From Firmicutes bacterium UBA4845 (lineage in GTDB: Bacteria; Bacillota; Clostridia; Tissierellales; Sedimentibacteraceae), in assembly GCA_002399975.1 (NCBI GenBank), contig DHER01000003.1, positions 1 through 37,113 on the forward strand: 37,113 nt of DNA. The letters run 5' to 3'. The translations under genes were made by a program, and so were the position numbers. The notes below the pieces were generated by a model. The model saw only the letters and a list, made by a program, of their open reading frames with translations. It was not told where the DNA came from and searched no databases. Of this stretch, positions 1-8,925 are shown in pieces (the first letter of the stretch is position 1; each line of letters begins with the position of its first letter).

Positions 1-30
1 AAACTTGATGAGTATTATATAATTAAATAA
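1..30 (+). CDS. Possible C-terminal tail of an upstream gene (partial)
   Basis: The first frame is open from the window edge and reads KLDEYYIIK before a TAA at 28-30, about 20 bases before the ispE start. This is what the end of a co-directional upstream gene would look like, but nine codons cannot be identified. It may be chance. Confidence 0.3.
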   Translation, partial: KLDEYYIIK

Positions 31-50
31 ATTGGCATAATGAGGTAATG

Positions 51-920
51 ATGATAAAACTATATTCCTACGGGAAAATAAATTTATTTTTAGATATTGA
101 AGGGAAACTGTCAAACGGATACCATTTAATAAAATCAGTAATGCAGTCCATTGAATTGCATGATGAAATCTTGCTTAAAAATACAGACAAGGACGGTATT
201 ATTATTAAGTGCAGCAATCCTGATATACCTGTTGATGAAGCAAACACATGTTTCAAGGCAGCTTCAGAGATTAAAGAAAAATACAAAATATATTCTGGTG
301 TTATAATAGAAATAAATAAATATATACCTTCCGAAGCTGGACTCGGAGGAGGCAGCAGTAACTGTGCATCGGTTATAAGAGGTTTGAATACCCTTTGGGA
401 TTTAAATATGTCAGAAAATGAAATGTGGAAAATAGGGCTCAAGATAGGTGCTGATGTGCCTTTCTGCCTGAAAGGCGGTACTTATTTAGTGGAAGGAATA
501 GGCGAAAAACTCAATAGAATTAATGATTTCGTCTGGAATGACATATTGCTTGTAAAGCCTGACTTCTCCATGTCAACATCTTTTGTATATAATAAATTAG
601 TAGCAGATTATTATAATTCATATGCAGACAGCAAAATATTAAACCACATCAATTCGGATGACTTTAAAGCTGCTGCTATGTCCGTATCAAATACCCTTGA
701 AAAAACAGTTGAATCCTTTAATCCAAAGATAAATGACATTAAAAAGTTAATGATTCAAAACGGAGCTCTTTCTTCCTGCATGACAGGAAGCGGCTCAGCA
801 GTATTTGGACTTTATTCCGGCAAAGCCGACTTGGATTGTGCATATGGAAAAATAGCATCCATATATCCTAACACCTTCAAAACAAGAACAATTACCGAAG
901 GAACCAAATTATTTATTTAG
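51..920 (+). CDS. ispE: 4-diphosphocytidyl-2-C-methyl-D-erythritol kinase
   Basis: IspE uses ATP to phosphorylate the 2-hydroxyl of CDP-methylerythritol in the cytoplasmic MEP route to isoprenoid precursors. The protein (289 residues) has the GHMP-kinase layout. Near the N terminus is SYGKINLFLDI, with the substrate-contacting lysine at about K9. The ATP loop PSEAGLGGGSSN lies at about 93-104, the catalytic aspartate is in GADVPFCL (about D135), and the third motif MTGSGSAVFGL is near the C terminus. Length is normal for the family. Two ATGs lie side by side at 48 and 51. GAGG at 42-45 is only two bases from the first and five from the second, so I chose 51. The next gene starts 35 bases downstream with no visible terminator between, so the two may share a transcript. 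The assignment is firm. Confidence 0.95.
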   Translation: MIKLYSYGKINLFLDIEGKLSNGYHLIKSVMQSIELHDEILLKNTDKDGIIIKCSNPDIPVDEANTCFKAASEIKEKYKIYSGVIIEINKYIPSEAGLGGGSSNCASVIRGLNTLWDLNMSENEMWKIGLKIGADVPFCLKGGTYLVEGIGEKLNRINDFVWNDILLVKPDFSMSTSFVYNKLVADYYNSYADSKILNHINSDDFKAAAMSVSNTLEKTVESFNPKINDIKKLMIQNGALSSCMTGSGSAVFGLYSGKADLDCAYGKIASIYPNTFKTRTITEGTKLFI

Positions 921-955
921 AACTTTCACCCATTATTATAGTAAGGGGTAATACT

Positions 956-1495
956 ATGAAAAAATTTCTATTAATAATTGCACTTATAACAATATTAACA
1001 GCAGGTTGTTCAGGAAAAAATACATCTCCGACAAATGAAGAAAACACTGAACAGCAAAACAGCTACGAAAAAATAAACAGTGATGTAATGATAGCTCCTA
1101 ATTTTGAACTTGAGACGCTGGACGGAACTTCAATAAAATTAAGTCAGATGCGTGATAAAAATATAATATTAAACTTCTGGGCAACCTGGTGCGGTTATTG
1201 TATAATTGAAATGCCTGACCTTCAAAAACTCCAGAAAGCACACAAAGGTGATCTGCTGGTACTGACTGTTAATGTAGGCGAGTCAAGGGACGTTGTCCAA
1301 GAATTTATGGACGAAAACAACCTGGATCTGACTGTTGCCCTTGATACAGATATGAACGTTGCCACCGATTTATATGGATTAAGATCTTTTCCAACAACAA
1401 TTGCCATAAATAAAAAGGGCGAAGCAGTCAAAGGTTATTTGGGAATGCTGAGCTATGAAGAGATGGAACAACTATATGAATATTTTGAAGAATGA
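956..1495 (+). CDS. TlpA/ResA-like thioredoxin-fold lipoprotein
   Basis: This is a membrane-anchored thiol-disulfide oxidoreductase facing outward. Residues 1-18 form a lipoprotein signal (MKK, a hydrophobic stretch, lipobox LTAGC with Cys18). A Ser/Asn/Glu-rich linker reaches about residue 45. The thioredoxin fold follows, with APNFELETLDG at about 47, the redox pair in WATWCGYC (Cys79, Cys82) and a cis-proline region at SFPTTIAI. Length (179) is normal for ResA/TlpA/StoA proteins. AAGGGG lies seven bases before the ATG. Relatives reduce apocytochrome c or serve spore-cortex or peroxide-related thiol exchange. No cytochrome genes are nearby, so the client is unknown. It follows ispE closely and converges with etfA, 33 bases away. 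Confidence 0.88.
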   Translation: MKKFLLIIALITILTAGCSGKNTSPTNEENTEQQNSYEKINSDVMIAPNFELETLDGTSIKLSQMRDKNIILNFWATWCGYCIIEMPDLQKLQKAHKGDLLVLTVNVGESRDVVQEFMDENNLDLTVALDTDMNVATDLYGLRSFPTTIAINKKGEAVKGYLGMLSYEEMEQLYEYFEE

Positions 1496-1528
1496 AACTA
1501 GATTCCCTATTTCCAATAAAACTTTTAC

Positions 1529-2725
1529 CTAGTTGGCTTTATTTTTTGCCTTTTTTATTTTTTGGACCAACATCGGAAGAATTTCTATAACATCTCCAAC
1601 CAATTTGTAATTTGCCAATTTAAATATGGGAGCATCCGGGTCTTTGTTTATAGCAATAAAAGTTTTAATATCTCCTAAACCGGCCAAATGCTGTATTGCC
1701 CCCGATATACCGCAGGCAATATAAATTTCAGGAGAAACCGTCTTTCCCGTCTGTCCCACCTGTCGGCTGTAAGGTATCCATCCTAAGTCAACCACAGGTC
1801 TTGAAGCACCTACTGTTCCTCCAAGTACATCAGCCAAATCCTGAGCAAGCTGTATGTTTTTTTGGCTACCTATTCCTTTTCCCACACTTACAATTACGTC
1901 CGCATCCGACAAATTTACCCCAGATTCATTATCAATATCTTTTATTTTTTTCACAAGTGCTTCCATAGGAGATGGCACAGGCAAGAAAATAACATCTCCT
2001 TGCCTTTCATAGTCAGGATCTAAAGGTTTAAATACCTTGGGACGAACGGTTGCCATCTGCGGACGGTTACCGGGGCATACTATGGCTGCCATTAAGTTGC
2101 CGCCAAAAGCAGGCCTGGTCTGCAAAAGGAGCCTTTCTTTTTTATCTATTTCCAAAGCGGTACAGTCTGCGGTAAGTCCGGTATGCAAAGTTGACGAAAT
2201 ATATGGAGCAAGTGACCGTCCGTTTGACGTGGCCCCCATAAGCACTATTTCAGGCTTATATTTTTTTATCATGCTTAACATTATCTCACCGTATACCTGA
2301 TCGTTAAAATCATTAAGCCACGGTACATCCATTATTAAAATCCGATCTGCCCCGTATGCTATCAGCTCTTTTGAAAGATTCTTTACACCGCTGCCAAAAA
2401 CAACAGCCGATACATCCACATTTAATTCTTCTGCCAATTCTCTGGCTTTTCCTATTAATTCAAGGCCAACCGTTTTCAGTTTGCCATATCTTTGTTCCGC
2501 AAAAACCCATATTCCTTTATACTCGCTCAAATCTTTATGCACTGTTTCATCTTTTTCAAAATTAATTGCTCCGAACTTACAGCTTTTTGTGCATGATCCG
2601 CAAAGAGTACATTTAGGCCCTATAGACGCCTTTTTATCTATTATTTCAATTGCTCCAAAAGGACATGCGGCAACGCATCTTTTACAACCTACACATTTTT
2701 CTTTAATTATATTTATACCTGCCAT
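1529..2725 (-). CDS. etfA: Electron transfer flavoprotein alpha subunit with N-terminal 2[4Fe-4S] ferredoxin domain (LctC-like)
   Basis: Residues 1-55 are a bacterial two-cluster ferredoxin: Cys11, 14, 17, 21 followed by P, then Cys39, 42, 45, 49. An Etf alpha N-domain follows (about 67-260) and a C-terminal FAD domain (about 275-390) with GKGIGSQKNI, VGASRPVVDLGW, SRQVGQTGKTV and ISGAIQHLAG. The extra ferredoxin domain explains the length of 398 against about 320 for plain EtfA. Etf alpha subunits with added Fe-S domains occur in bifurcating complexes such as the Acetobacterium lactate dehydrogenase/Etf, where clusters pass electrons between ferredoxin and FAD. The gene is last in the series dehydrogenase, etfB, etfA and follows etfB by 14 bases. 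Family is certain; the bifurcating role is inferred from the fusion and neighbours. Confidence 0.93.
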   Translation of the reverse strand: MAGINIIKEKCVGCKRCVAACPFGAIEIIDKKASIGPKCTLCGSCTKSCKFGAINFEKDETVHKDLSEYKGIWVFAEQRYGKLKTVGLELIGKARELAEELNVDVSAVVFGSGVKNLSKELIAYGADRILIMDVPWLNDFNDQVYGEIMLSMIKKYKPEIVLMGATSNGRSLAPYISSTLHTGLTADCTALEIDKKERLLLQTRPAFGGNLMAAIVCPGNRPQMATVRPKVFKPLDPDYERQGDVIFLPVPSPMEALVKKIKDIDNESGVNLSDADVIVSVGKGIGSQKNIQLAQDLADVLGGTVGASRPVVDLGWIPYSRQVGQTGKTVSPEIYIACGISGAIQHLAGLGDIKTFIAINKDPDAPIFKLANYKLVGDVIEILPMLVQKIKKAKNKAN

Positions 2726-2739
2726 TTATCTCACCACTC

Positions 2740-3522
2740 TTAAATTTTTGCCGTCAGCAGTACTTCTGTTAGTTTTTTAACCTTTTCTTCGGTAGTACCT
2801 TCTATTGTAATACTGTTAACCTTGTGTACAGGAACAAATGTACTTCTTACCTGCGTTGCTGAACCTCTAAGTCCTACCCGGTTTTCATCAGCATTAACAT
2901 CATTGAAACCTGCAATTTCAATTTCCGCTTTCCTAGCTAACTTCATACTTTTTATAGATGGCAGCCTGGGTACATTTATTTCTTTTACAACCGTAATAAG
3001 TGCTGGAAGCATTATTTCAATTTCTTCATATCCGTCATCTGTTATTTTCATACAGTGCATAGAATCTTTTTTTATTTGGACTATTTTGCTTATGCCCGTT
3101 TCATATGCAACACCTAATCCCCTTGCAAGGCTCGGCCCAACCTGAGCAGTATCACCGTCAGATGCCTGTTTGCCACAAATTATTAAATCAAAATCACCGA
3201 TTTTTTCAACACCCTTGCCTAAGGTATAGGAAGTTGCCAACGTATCTGCACCTGCAAATTTTCTGTCAGTTAGGAGCATTGCTTTATCTACTCCTAATGA
3301 TATTGCATCTCTCAGCATTTCTGATGCGCCAGGAATACCCATGCTGAGCCCGTAAATTTCAGCACCGTATTTTTCTTTAATACGCACAGCTTCTTCAATA
3401 GCATATGTATCAAAGGGATTTATTATTGCAGGCACACTCTCTCTTATAATAGTATTGGTAACGGGATCCATATTCACTTCGTTTGTGCCGGGAACCTGTT
3501 TTATACATACAATAATTTTCAT
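2740..3522 (-). CDS. etfB: Electron transfer flavoprotein beta subunit
   Basis: EtfB pairs with EtfA. In bifurcating types it carries a second FAD that accepts hydride from NADH. Family signatures are MKIIVCIKQVPGT at the N terminus, NPFDTYAIEEAVRIKE at about 36, the adenine-nucleotide loop with CGKQASDGDTAQVGPSLA at about 112, and the ETGISKI/LPALITVVKEIN region. Length (260) is normal. The ATG overlaps the stop of the upstream dehydrogenase as ATGA, and GGAGG sits seven bases before the ATG inside that gene. Translation of the two is therefore very likely coupled, which fits subunits of one complex. Confidence 0.94.
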   Translation of the reverse strand: MKIIVCIKQVPGTNEVNMDPVTNTIIRESVPAIINPFDTYAIEEAVRIKEKYGAEIYGLSMGIPGASEMLRDAISLGVDKAMLLTDRKFAGADTLATSYTLGKGVEKIGDFDLIICGKQASDGDTAQVGPSLARGLGVAYETGISKIVQIKKDSMHCMKITDDGYEEIEIMLPALITVVKEINVPRLPSIKSMKLARKAEIEIAGFNDVNADENRVGLRGSATQVRSTFVPVHKVNSITIEGTTEEKVKKLTEVLLTAKI

Positions 3523-5129
3523 GGCATGTCCTCCCTTTGTTTATAAGAAAAAATTGTTCCTCTGTTCAGTAATTGCAACGGATCAAAAATCAATTTTATA
3601 TTTCTCATTTCATTTAGATCTTCTTCGCTGTACATTTTTTGAAGAAACGGGATTTTTAATTTGCCCACTCCGTGTTCAGCGGAAACCGCACCTCCCATGG
3701 CAGCAATTTTTTCAGCCCATATCAAAAATAATTTCTTTGCCTTTTCATATTCATCCATATTGCCCGGAATTATGTTTACATGAAGATGATTATTCCCTAT
3801 ATGTCCAAATATGACACCGTTAAGTTTATTTTTGGCAATATCCTCGTTGTACATATCCATAACATCTTTTAACTTTTCATCCGGGACAGACATATCAGTT
3901 CCTAATTTTGTTATCCTGGTATCTTTTTTCTTAGCTTCATCTATCTGCATATTGACACATTCGGGACATGCATGCCGGAAAGCATGAAGTTTCTCCAGTG
4001 CAGCCGGATTATTTGCAACCCACGTAGCAGCTTCATCACCACCTAAGTTTACAATAACATCTCCTAATTCTTGGATCTGCTTAAATATCTTTTCATCTGA
4101 ATCTTCTTCAATTTCAATGAAAACGGCAGTATGATAATTGTCCCTGACTTCCTGTATGGAAGAAAATGCAGGATTTATTTTTTGCTGGGTTCTAAGCATT
4201 TCCAAAGCTTTATGGCTGAAAAACTCAATGGCCGATGGCTTTAATCTCATTGGAGCCGAATTCTCGAAAATTTTCTCTCCTCTTAATGCTATTACTAAAT
4301 CCAAGGCCTTGCTCTCGTCAGGCATAAATATTGTTACTCCCCAGTCGGCCTTCTGAGTTCTGTTCAGTTCTATTTCTATTTCGCTTATAATTCCCAAAGT
4401 ACCATCTGAGCCAATAAACAAATCAATCATATCCATATCATTTTTATTGAAATAACCGCAAGTGTTTTTCTTTACACAAGGCATTTTATACTTGGGAATC
4501 TGTCCTGAGATTTCCCTGCCACATTCGGTCATAAGCTTAAAAATGCCTTTTTTTGCATAAACCTGTCCTCTCTTTAAGGAAAGTACATCTCCGTCTGTAA
4601 GTACAATTCTCAAGGATTCTATGTGATCTCTGGCCGAACCGTACTTGAAACTTCTTGCTCCGGAGGCATTGCAGGAAACCATGCCTCCTATAGACGCTGA
4701 AGTCTCTGTAGGATCCGTAGAATAAAACCACTCGTTTTTTTTCATATAGTCCAAAGCTTTTATGGATTCTCTGTCCCAACCGGCAGTTATAAACGATTTA
4801 TTAAGCAAACACTTTCTAATATCAGCCAATAATACACCGGGCTGCACCCTCAAAAAAAATCTGTCATGTGCCTTATCGTACCTTGCTCCCGTAACATTAT
4901 TCATTTTACTTAAATTAATTATATGGCCGCCCAAAGGGACTGCTGAAGCCGCAAGGCCTGTCCTTGCACCCTGGACTGTAATAGGTGCTTTTTTTAGGGT
5001 GCATTCTTTTTCCGACATTATTATTTCTTTTTCTGTTTTCGGGAATATTATACTTTCAGCTCTACCCATCATGCGGGACTCATCACTTAAATACTCACCG
5101 TATAATTCTGCAAAACTATTTGTATTCAT
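3519..5129 (-). CDS. FAD-linked 2-hydroxyacid dehydrogenase (GlcD/LctD family), Etf partner
   Basis: This soluble flavoenzyme is of the vanillyl-alcohol-oxidase type and oxidises a 2-hydroxyacid such as D-lactate or glycolate. An N-terminal FAD_binding_4 domain includes PITVQGARTGLAASAVPLGG and SIGGMVSCNASGARSFKYGSA. The C-terminal FAD-oxidase domain has GHIGNNHLHVNIIP and SAEHGVGKLK, the histidine-rich metal and substrate site, and ends LLNRGTIF. A start at 5162 is possible in frame, but AGGAGG lies six bases before the ATG at 5129, so I use that (536 residues). This is longer than the roughly 470 residues usual for LctD, and it carries a Cys pair in HACPECVN, so the substrate need not be lactate. 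It overlaps etfB by four bases, so Etf is the probable electron acceptor. No lactate permease is adjacent. Confidence 0.85.
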   Translation of the reverse strand: MNTNSFAELYGEYLSDESRMMGRAESIIFPKTEKEIIMSEKECTLKKAPITVQGARTGLAASAVPLGGHIINLSKMNNVTGARYDKAHDRFFLRVQPGVLLADIRKCLLNKSFITAGWDRESIKALDYMKKNEWFYSTDPTETSASIGGMVSCNASGARSFKYGSARDHIESLRIVLTDGDVLSLKRGQVYAKKGIFKLMTECGREISGQIPKYKMPCVKKNTCGYFNKNDMDMIDLFIGSDGTLGIISEIEIELNRTQKADWGVTIFMPDESKALDLVIALRGEKIFENSAPMRLKPSAIEFFSHKALEMLRTQQKINPAFSSIQEVRDNYHTAVFIEIEEDSDEKIFKQIQELGDVIVNLGGDEAATWVANNPAALEKLHAFRHACPECVNMQIDEAKKKDTRITKLGTDMSVPDEKLKDVMDMYNEDIAKNKLNGVIFGHIGNNHLHVNIIPGNMDEYEKAKKLFLIWAEKIAAMGGAVSAEHGVGKLKIPFLQKMYSEEDLNEMRNIKLIFDPLQLLNRGTIFSYKQREDMP

Positions 5130-5181
5130 CTGCAACCTCCTAAGGAGCTTTGATGCAACCATTTAAATTTAATAAATCCAA

Positions 5182-6213
5182 TTATTTATTATTAACAAGC
5201 TCTTTCATACAGCTTATTACGTAATCAATGTCTTCTCTTGTAACACCTATGTGTGTTACAAACCTGTATTCGTCTCCTTCTAATCCGTTTACTTTTATAT
5301 TCTTTTCATATAATTTTTCTACAAGAATCTTTTCCGGAATTACATCCTTGGTCATTTCAAAAAAAACCATATCTATGTCAAGTCTGTCTCTTTTAACTTT
5401 AACTCCCGGTATTTCGGAAAGTTTTTCAGCCATATATTTAGCATTATCATGATCTTCCTGGAGCCTCAATGTCATCTTTTCCAAAGCAATTATACCTGCA
5501 GCCGCAAGTATACCCGCCTGCCTCATTCCTCCGCCCATGAGTTTTCTGTTTTTTCTCGCTTTATCTATAAACTGCCTGCTTCCTGCAACCATTGAGCCTA
5601 TCGGAGCTGATAAACCTTTTGACAGGCAGAACATAACTGAATCACAGCATGCGGCAATTTCTTTAGGATCAACCCCTATGGCAGTAGCAGCGTTGAATAT
5701 CCTTGCTCCATCCATATGTACAGGAATAGAATGCTTTTCTGCTATATGTTTTATTTCCTTCAATATTTCAAGTGGAACAACTGCTCCACAACCGTGCGCT
5801 TCCTCAACACAAATTAGTCCCGTTTCCGGCTCATGTATATCATCAATACGGATAGCATTTTCCACATCTTCAGGATTCATAGATCCTTTTTCGGTTTCCA
5901 ATGTTCTCAGTTGTACTCCCGCTATTACGGCAGACGCACCCACCTCATGAACAACTATGTGATTGTTCCTTCCTATTATTACTTCCTGACCCCTCCTTGT
6001 ATGTGTCAGCAGTGCCAGCTGATTGCCAAATGTGCCGCTGGGAACAAACAAAGCTGCCTCTTTGCTTAATTTTTCCGCACCCAATTTTTCGAGTTTGTTT
6101 ATTGTAGGGTCATCTTCATAAACATCATCGCCAACTTCCGCACGTGCCATAGCCTGTCTCATTTCTTCAGTGGGCATAGTAACTGTGTCACTTCTTAAAT
6201 CAATAAATTTCAT
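5182..6213 (-). CDS. ltaE: Low-specificity L-threonine aldolase
   Basis: This PLP enzyme (fold type I) splits L-threonine or L-allo-threonine into glycine and acetaldehyde. The opening IDLRSDTVTMPTEEMRQAMA and VGDDVYEDDPT are diagnostic. FVPSGTFGNQLA at about 56 binds the cofactor phosphate, Asp168 in HMDGARIFNA contacts the pyridine nitrogen, and Lys199 in CLSKGLSAPIGS is the Schiff-base lysine. Length (343) is normal. AGAGGTG lies four bases before the ATG. It is second in a same-strand run after an acetyltransferase, with 27 bases between them, and 52 bases before the hydroxyacid dehydrogenase. Placement beside an Etf-linked oxidase suggests a shared amino-acid catabolic role; glycine could go to the cleavage system at the other end of the window. 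Confidence 0.93.
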   Translation of the reverse strand: MKFIDLRSDTVTMPTEEMRQAMARAEVGDDVYEDDPTINKLEKLGAEKLSKEAALFVPSGTFGNQLALLTHTRRGQEVIIGRNNHIVVHEVGASAVIAGVQLRTLETEKGSMNPEDVENAIRIDDIHEPETGLICVEEAHGCGAVVPLEILKEIKHIAEKHSIPVHMDGARIFNAATAIGVDPKEIAACCDSVMFCLSKGLSAPIGSMVAGSRQFIDKARKNRKLMGGGMRQAGILAAAGIIALEKMTLRLQEDHDNAKYMAEKLSEIPGVKVKRDRLDIDMVFFEMTKDVIPEKILVEKLYEKNIKVNGLEGDEYRFVTHIGVTREDIDYVISCMKELVNNK

Positions 6214-6240
6214 TTTGCACCTCTTTATATATTTATTTAA

Positions 6241-6795
6241 CTATATCTTGTCATTATATACGGCAAAATGAATGTGGTCCTCCCACTTCCCGTTGATTTC
6301 CAAATATCTCCTTGAAAAACCTTCCTTTTCAAATCCAAGCTTTTTCATAACACTCAAGGACCTTACATTTCTTGGAATCACGTTTGCCTCTATTCTGTGA
6401 AGCCCGAAATCTTCAAACATTATTTCAACTGTCCTTTTTATCGCTTCGGTCATATATCCTTTGTTGATTTCGTCTTTATCTAATTTGTATCCAAGATAAC
6501 ATGACTTGAAATTACACATAATAATATTGCTGTAACACACATTTCCTATGAGCCTATTATCTTCTTTTTTATAAATCCAGAATCTTGCTAAGGAATTATC
6601 CCTGTACATACTGTACTCCATGCTTAACTGCCTTTTTTGATAAGACAGCGTATAAAAATTTTTTTGCCTTTTTGGTTCCCATTGAGTCAAGAAACTATGA
6701 TTTCTTTTGAAATACTCTAAAACTTCCATTGCATATCTTGGCTTCAGAATCCTTAAATACAATCTGTCTGAATCATACCTTGTCTGTTTTAACAT
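6241..6795 (-). CDS. GNAT acetyltransferase, RimJ/RimL type
   Basis: This acetyl-CoA-dependent N-acetyltransferase is of the Acetyltransf_3 group, whose members modify ribosomal-protein N termini, antibiotics or small amines. The open frame reaches 6849, but that point lies inside a good promoter -35 box. GGAGAGG just before the ATG at 6795 gives the natural start (184 residues, beginning MLKQTRYDSDRLYLR). Visible motifs are the strand-beta4 region GNVCYSNIIM, YLGYKLDKDEINKGYMTEAI with the acetyl-CoA pyrophosphate loop, and IEANVIPRNVRSLSVMKKLGFEKEG, the usual C-terminal half. It is first in the run leading to the aldolase and Etf genes. Its substrate cannot be read from sequence. Confidence 0.85.
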   Translation of the reverse strand: MLKQTRYDSDRLYLRILKPRYAMEVLEYFKRNHSFLTQWEPKRQKNFYTLSYQKRQLSMEYSMYRDNSLARFWIYKKEDNRLIGNVCYSNIIMCNFKSCYLGYKLDKDEINKGYMTEAIKRTVEIMFEDFGLHRIEANVIPRNVRSLSVMKKLGFEKEGFSRRYLEINGKWEDHIHFAVYNDKI

Positions 6796-6820
6796 ATTCC
6801 TCTCCTTACTCATCCCTTTA

Positions 6821-6849
6821 ATTTTATATTCAGTCAAATAATAAGTCAA
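6821..6849 (-). promoter_or_regulatory. Sigma-A-type promoter of the acetyltransferase-ltaE-dehydrogenase-etfBA run
   Basis: On the minus strand TTGACT (6844-6849) is followed by a 17-base spacer and TAAAAT (6821-6826). Transcription would begin near 6814, about 20 bases before the acetyltransferase start at 6795. No further promoter or terminator is obvious before etfA, so this may serve all five genes. Confidence 0.65.
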
Positions 6850-6975
6850 CTTATTTTCTTTACCAAATAACTTTATAATTTTGTTGATTCTGTATTCAAA
6901 AATCCTCTTTTGCTGTTGGTCTTATTACTACAGTATAAGGAGTATTATGTTCAATAAACTGTTTCTTGTTGACGC

Positions 6976-7647
6976 TCACATATGCAGGCGACGTTTTATT
7001 TCCTCTAAAAATATCTTTTTATTAAATATAAGCATTTTAGACAATGAAACTATACTCGCTACAATACATATTAGAGAAGGGTACAATACTGTAAGCTTAC
7101 CTGTAAAAACAAATACTATCTGAACTAAACCGAACATCCCACCTATTATTATATATAAAATACAATCTTCTGCATAAAACTCGTAAAATCTTGATATCAC
7201 AGCCATTGCTATCATTGAAAAAAAACATACAAAGGGTATAACATATGTAATCGACCAACCTTTCCATCCCGTAAAAAAATCCCATATTATTACTATTACT
7301 GAAATAACCACAACCTGGTACAATATATTCTTGAGTATATTGTTTCGCTTGTTTATTGCAGTAATTATACTGATCCACAGTGAGACAAGCCCTCCAAGGA
7401 CAAACATCGACCATGCCCCTCCCTTGGGAAGCATTATATTAACTGCTACTGACACACAGGCAATTATTACGGAAATTAAAATCATTATCTTTATTAATAT
7501 ACTGTTCTCTCTGTAAACAAAGGGTATTTTAGGAAACGCCTCATCCTGATATTCTCCAGGGGAAAGAATTCCTTGGCATAGAGGGCAGTTTTTTCTGTTA
7601 CCAGACACTTGTACGTTGCAACTATTACAATATTTCATAAAACACAC
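6976..7647 (-). CDS. Zinc-ribbon membrane protein, DUF6320-like
   Basis: The N terminus carries a four-cysteine zinc ribbon (CNSCNVQVSGNRKNCPLCQG, about residues 7-26). A short linker follows, then six strongly hydrophobic segments from about residue 50 to 210, and a basic C terminus (IFNKKIFLEEIKRRLHM). Soluble ribbon plus membrane domain suggests regulation or assembly at the membrane, but no enzymatic motif is visible. I match it to DUF6320 from memory only. The first codon is GTG at 7647, six bases after the acyltransferase stop; an ATG at 7638 is an alternative, since AGGAG lies three bases from the GTG and twelve from the ATG. It is the last gene of the esterase-acyltransferase operon. 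No clear terminator follows. Confidence 0.75.
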   Translation of the reverse strand: MCFMKYCNSCNVQVSGNRKNCPLCQGILSPGEYQDEAFPKIPFVYRENSILIKIMILISVIIACVSVAVNIMLPKGGAWSMFVLGGLVSLWISIITAINKRNNILKNILYQVVVISVIVIIWDFFTGWKGWSITYVIPFVCFFSMIAMAVISRFYEFYAEDCILYIIIGGMFGLVQIVFVFTGKLTVLYPSLICIVASIVSLSKMLIFNKKIFLEEIKRRLHM

Positions 7648-7653
7648 CCGCTC

Positions 7654-8925
7654 CTATTCTTCATTTACCATATTAGATTCAATTGTTACCGGAATTCCCA
7701 TGTCAGTAATGGTTTTGAAAAACCTCCTCTGAATTTCCGTACTCACGAAGGCTGATGTAAAACTTATTCTAAGTTTATTTTCAAATGAACAGACACATGC
7801 CTGCAGCTTGTTTGTACTTACAAATATATCAAAAGACGATATAAATGGCTTTAATTCATCAGGCATATTTATTACTCCTATATTTGACAAAGAAGAAGTA
7901 TATCCTCTGTCCTCCACATTGTTTGCAACTTTAAGTGCGATATCCTTTATAACCAAAGGTACGGGCTTAATAAGATAATTATGCTCAAGAGATGAAAGCA
8001 TATTGATTCTTTTTTCCATTTGCTCCGGCATCAGGTTATCTTTAAAGCTTTTCTTCAAATGTGCCGTTACTTCATTTAAATCACTGCTGCCGGCTGAAAA
8101 ATCATAATCAACATATATTACTCCGAAGAAATTACGTTCTGTCTTAGAGGAATAATAACTTCTCAAGTTAACCGGAATGCTTAAAATGACAGGCCTATTC
8201 TTCATCCTTACTGGAATTTCATCATTTATGGCACACATTAAAACAGCGGCTAAAAAAATCGTCAGTGACACTTTGTACTCCTTAGACTTTGCCAACATAC
8301 GGTCAACAGGAACTATTCCTTCTATGACGCTTATTCTGTATTCAGGGATTTTCATTCCTTTTATTCTGAACGCATTAACTTTTTTCTTTTTAAAAGTATT
8401 TTTCTTACCTGAATAATATTTTTGAAAGCTGTCATCCATTTTTTGAATTCTAGATGCTTCCACATCCAATAAAGTTTTTGCTTTTATGAATTTATTTTTG
8501 TGTTTCATAACAACATAATTAAAAACAAGCTTTCTAAAAAACTGCAGCGCTCCGGTCCCGTCCGACAGAGCATGATAGACTTCAAAGCTTATTCTTTTTT
8601 TATAATACATTACTCTGAAAAGTAATGATTTTTTATTCTTATCATAAAGTGCTGAACATGGAGGCAGAGATTCTTCCTCCACTTCCGGCCTATAATGACT
8701 TTGTTCAAGATAATACCAAAACAAACCTTTTTTTATTACAGATCTGTATAGAGGAAATTCCTCCATTGTCATATCAAGAGCATTTTGTAGGACATTTTTA
8801 TCAACAAGCTCATACAGTTCGCATGCAAATCTGAATACTTTCGTGTCTCTTTTTTTGCTGTTAGGCGGAAATATCTTAGCTGCGTTATCTAAACTATGCC
8901 ATTCCAATACTTTCTTGCTTTTCAA
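7654..8925 (-). CDS. Condensation-fold acyltransferase, alcohol acetyltransferase (AATase) type
   Basis: This 423-residue protein belongs to the CoA-dependent acyltransferase/condensation superfamily. The catalytic HxxxDG motif appears as HALSDG (His118, Asp122) after the FEVY strand. The later signature region holds SIPVNLRSYYSS and a floor-loop-like FGVIYVDYDF. Known relatives acetylate alcohols, load polyketide or peptide intermediates, or make wax and glycolipid esters. The start is TTG at 8925, placed directly after the esterase stop at 8926-8928. Its ribosome site (GAGGTG) lies in the last codons of the esterase, so translation is coupled. The pair could build and hydrolyse the same ester. 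The substrate is unknown. Confidence 0.8.
   Translation of the reverse strand: MKSKKVLEWHSLDNAAKIFPPNSKKRDTKVFRFACELYELVDKNVLQNALDMTMEEFPLYRSVIKKGLFWYYLEQSHYRPEVEEESLPPCSALYDKNKKSLLFRVMYYKKRISFEVYHALSDGTGALQFFRKLVFNYVVMKHKNKFIKAKTLLDVEASRIQKMDDSFQKYYSGKKNTFKKKKVNAFRIKGMKIPEYRISVIEGIVPVDRMLAKSKEYKVSLTIFLAAVLMCAINDEIPVRMKNRPVILSIPVNLRSYYSSKTERNFFGVIYVDYDFSAGSSDLNEVTAHLKKSFKDNLMPEQMEKRINMLSSLEHNYLIKPVPLVIKDIALKVANNVEDRGYTSSLSNIGVINMPDELKPFISSFDIFVSTNKLQACVCSFENKLRISFTSAFVSTEIQRRFFKTITDMGIPVTIESNMVNEE

Noticed and set aside
6796..6849. Longer acetyltransferase starting at 6849
   Set aside because: The start codon would lie inside the promoter -35 box, and it has no ribosome site. The ATG at 6795 has GGAGAGG.
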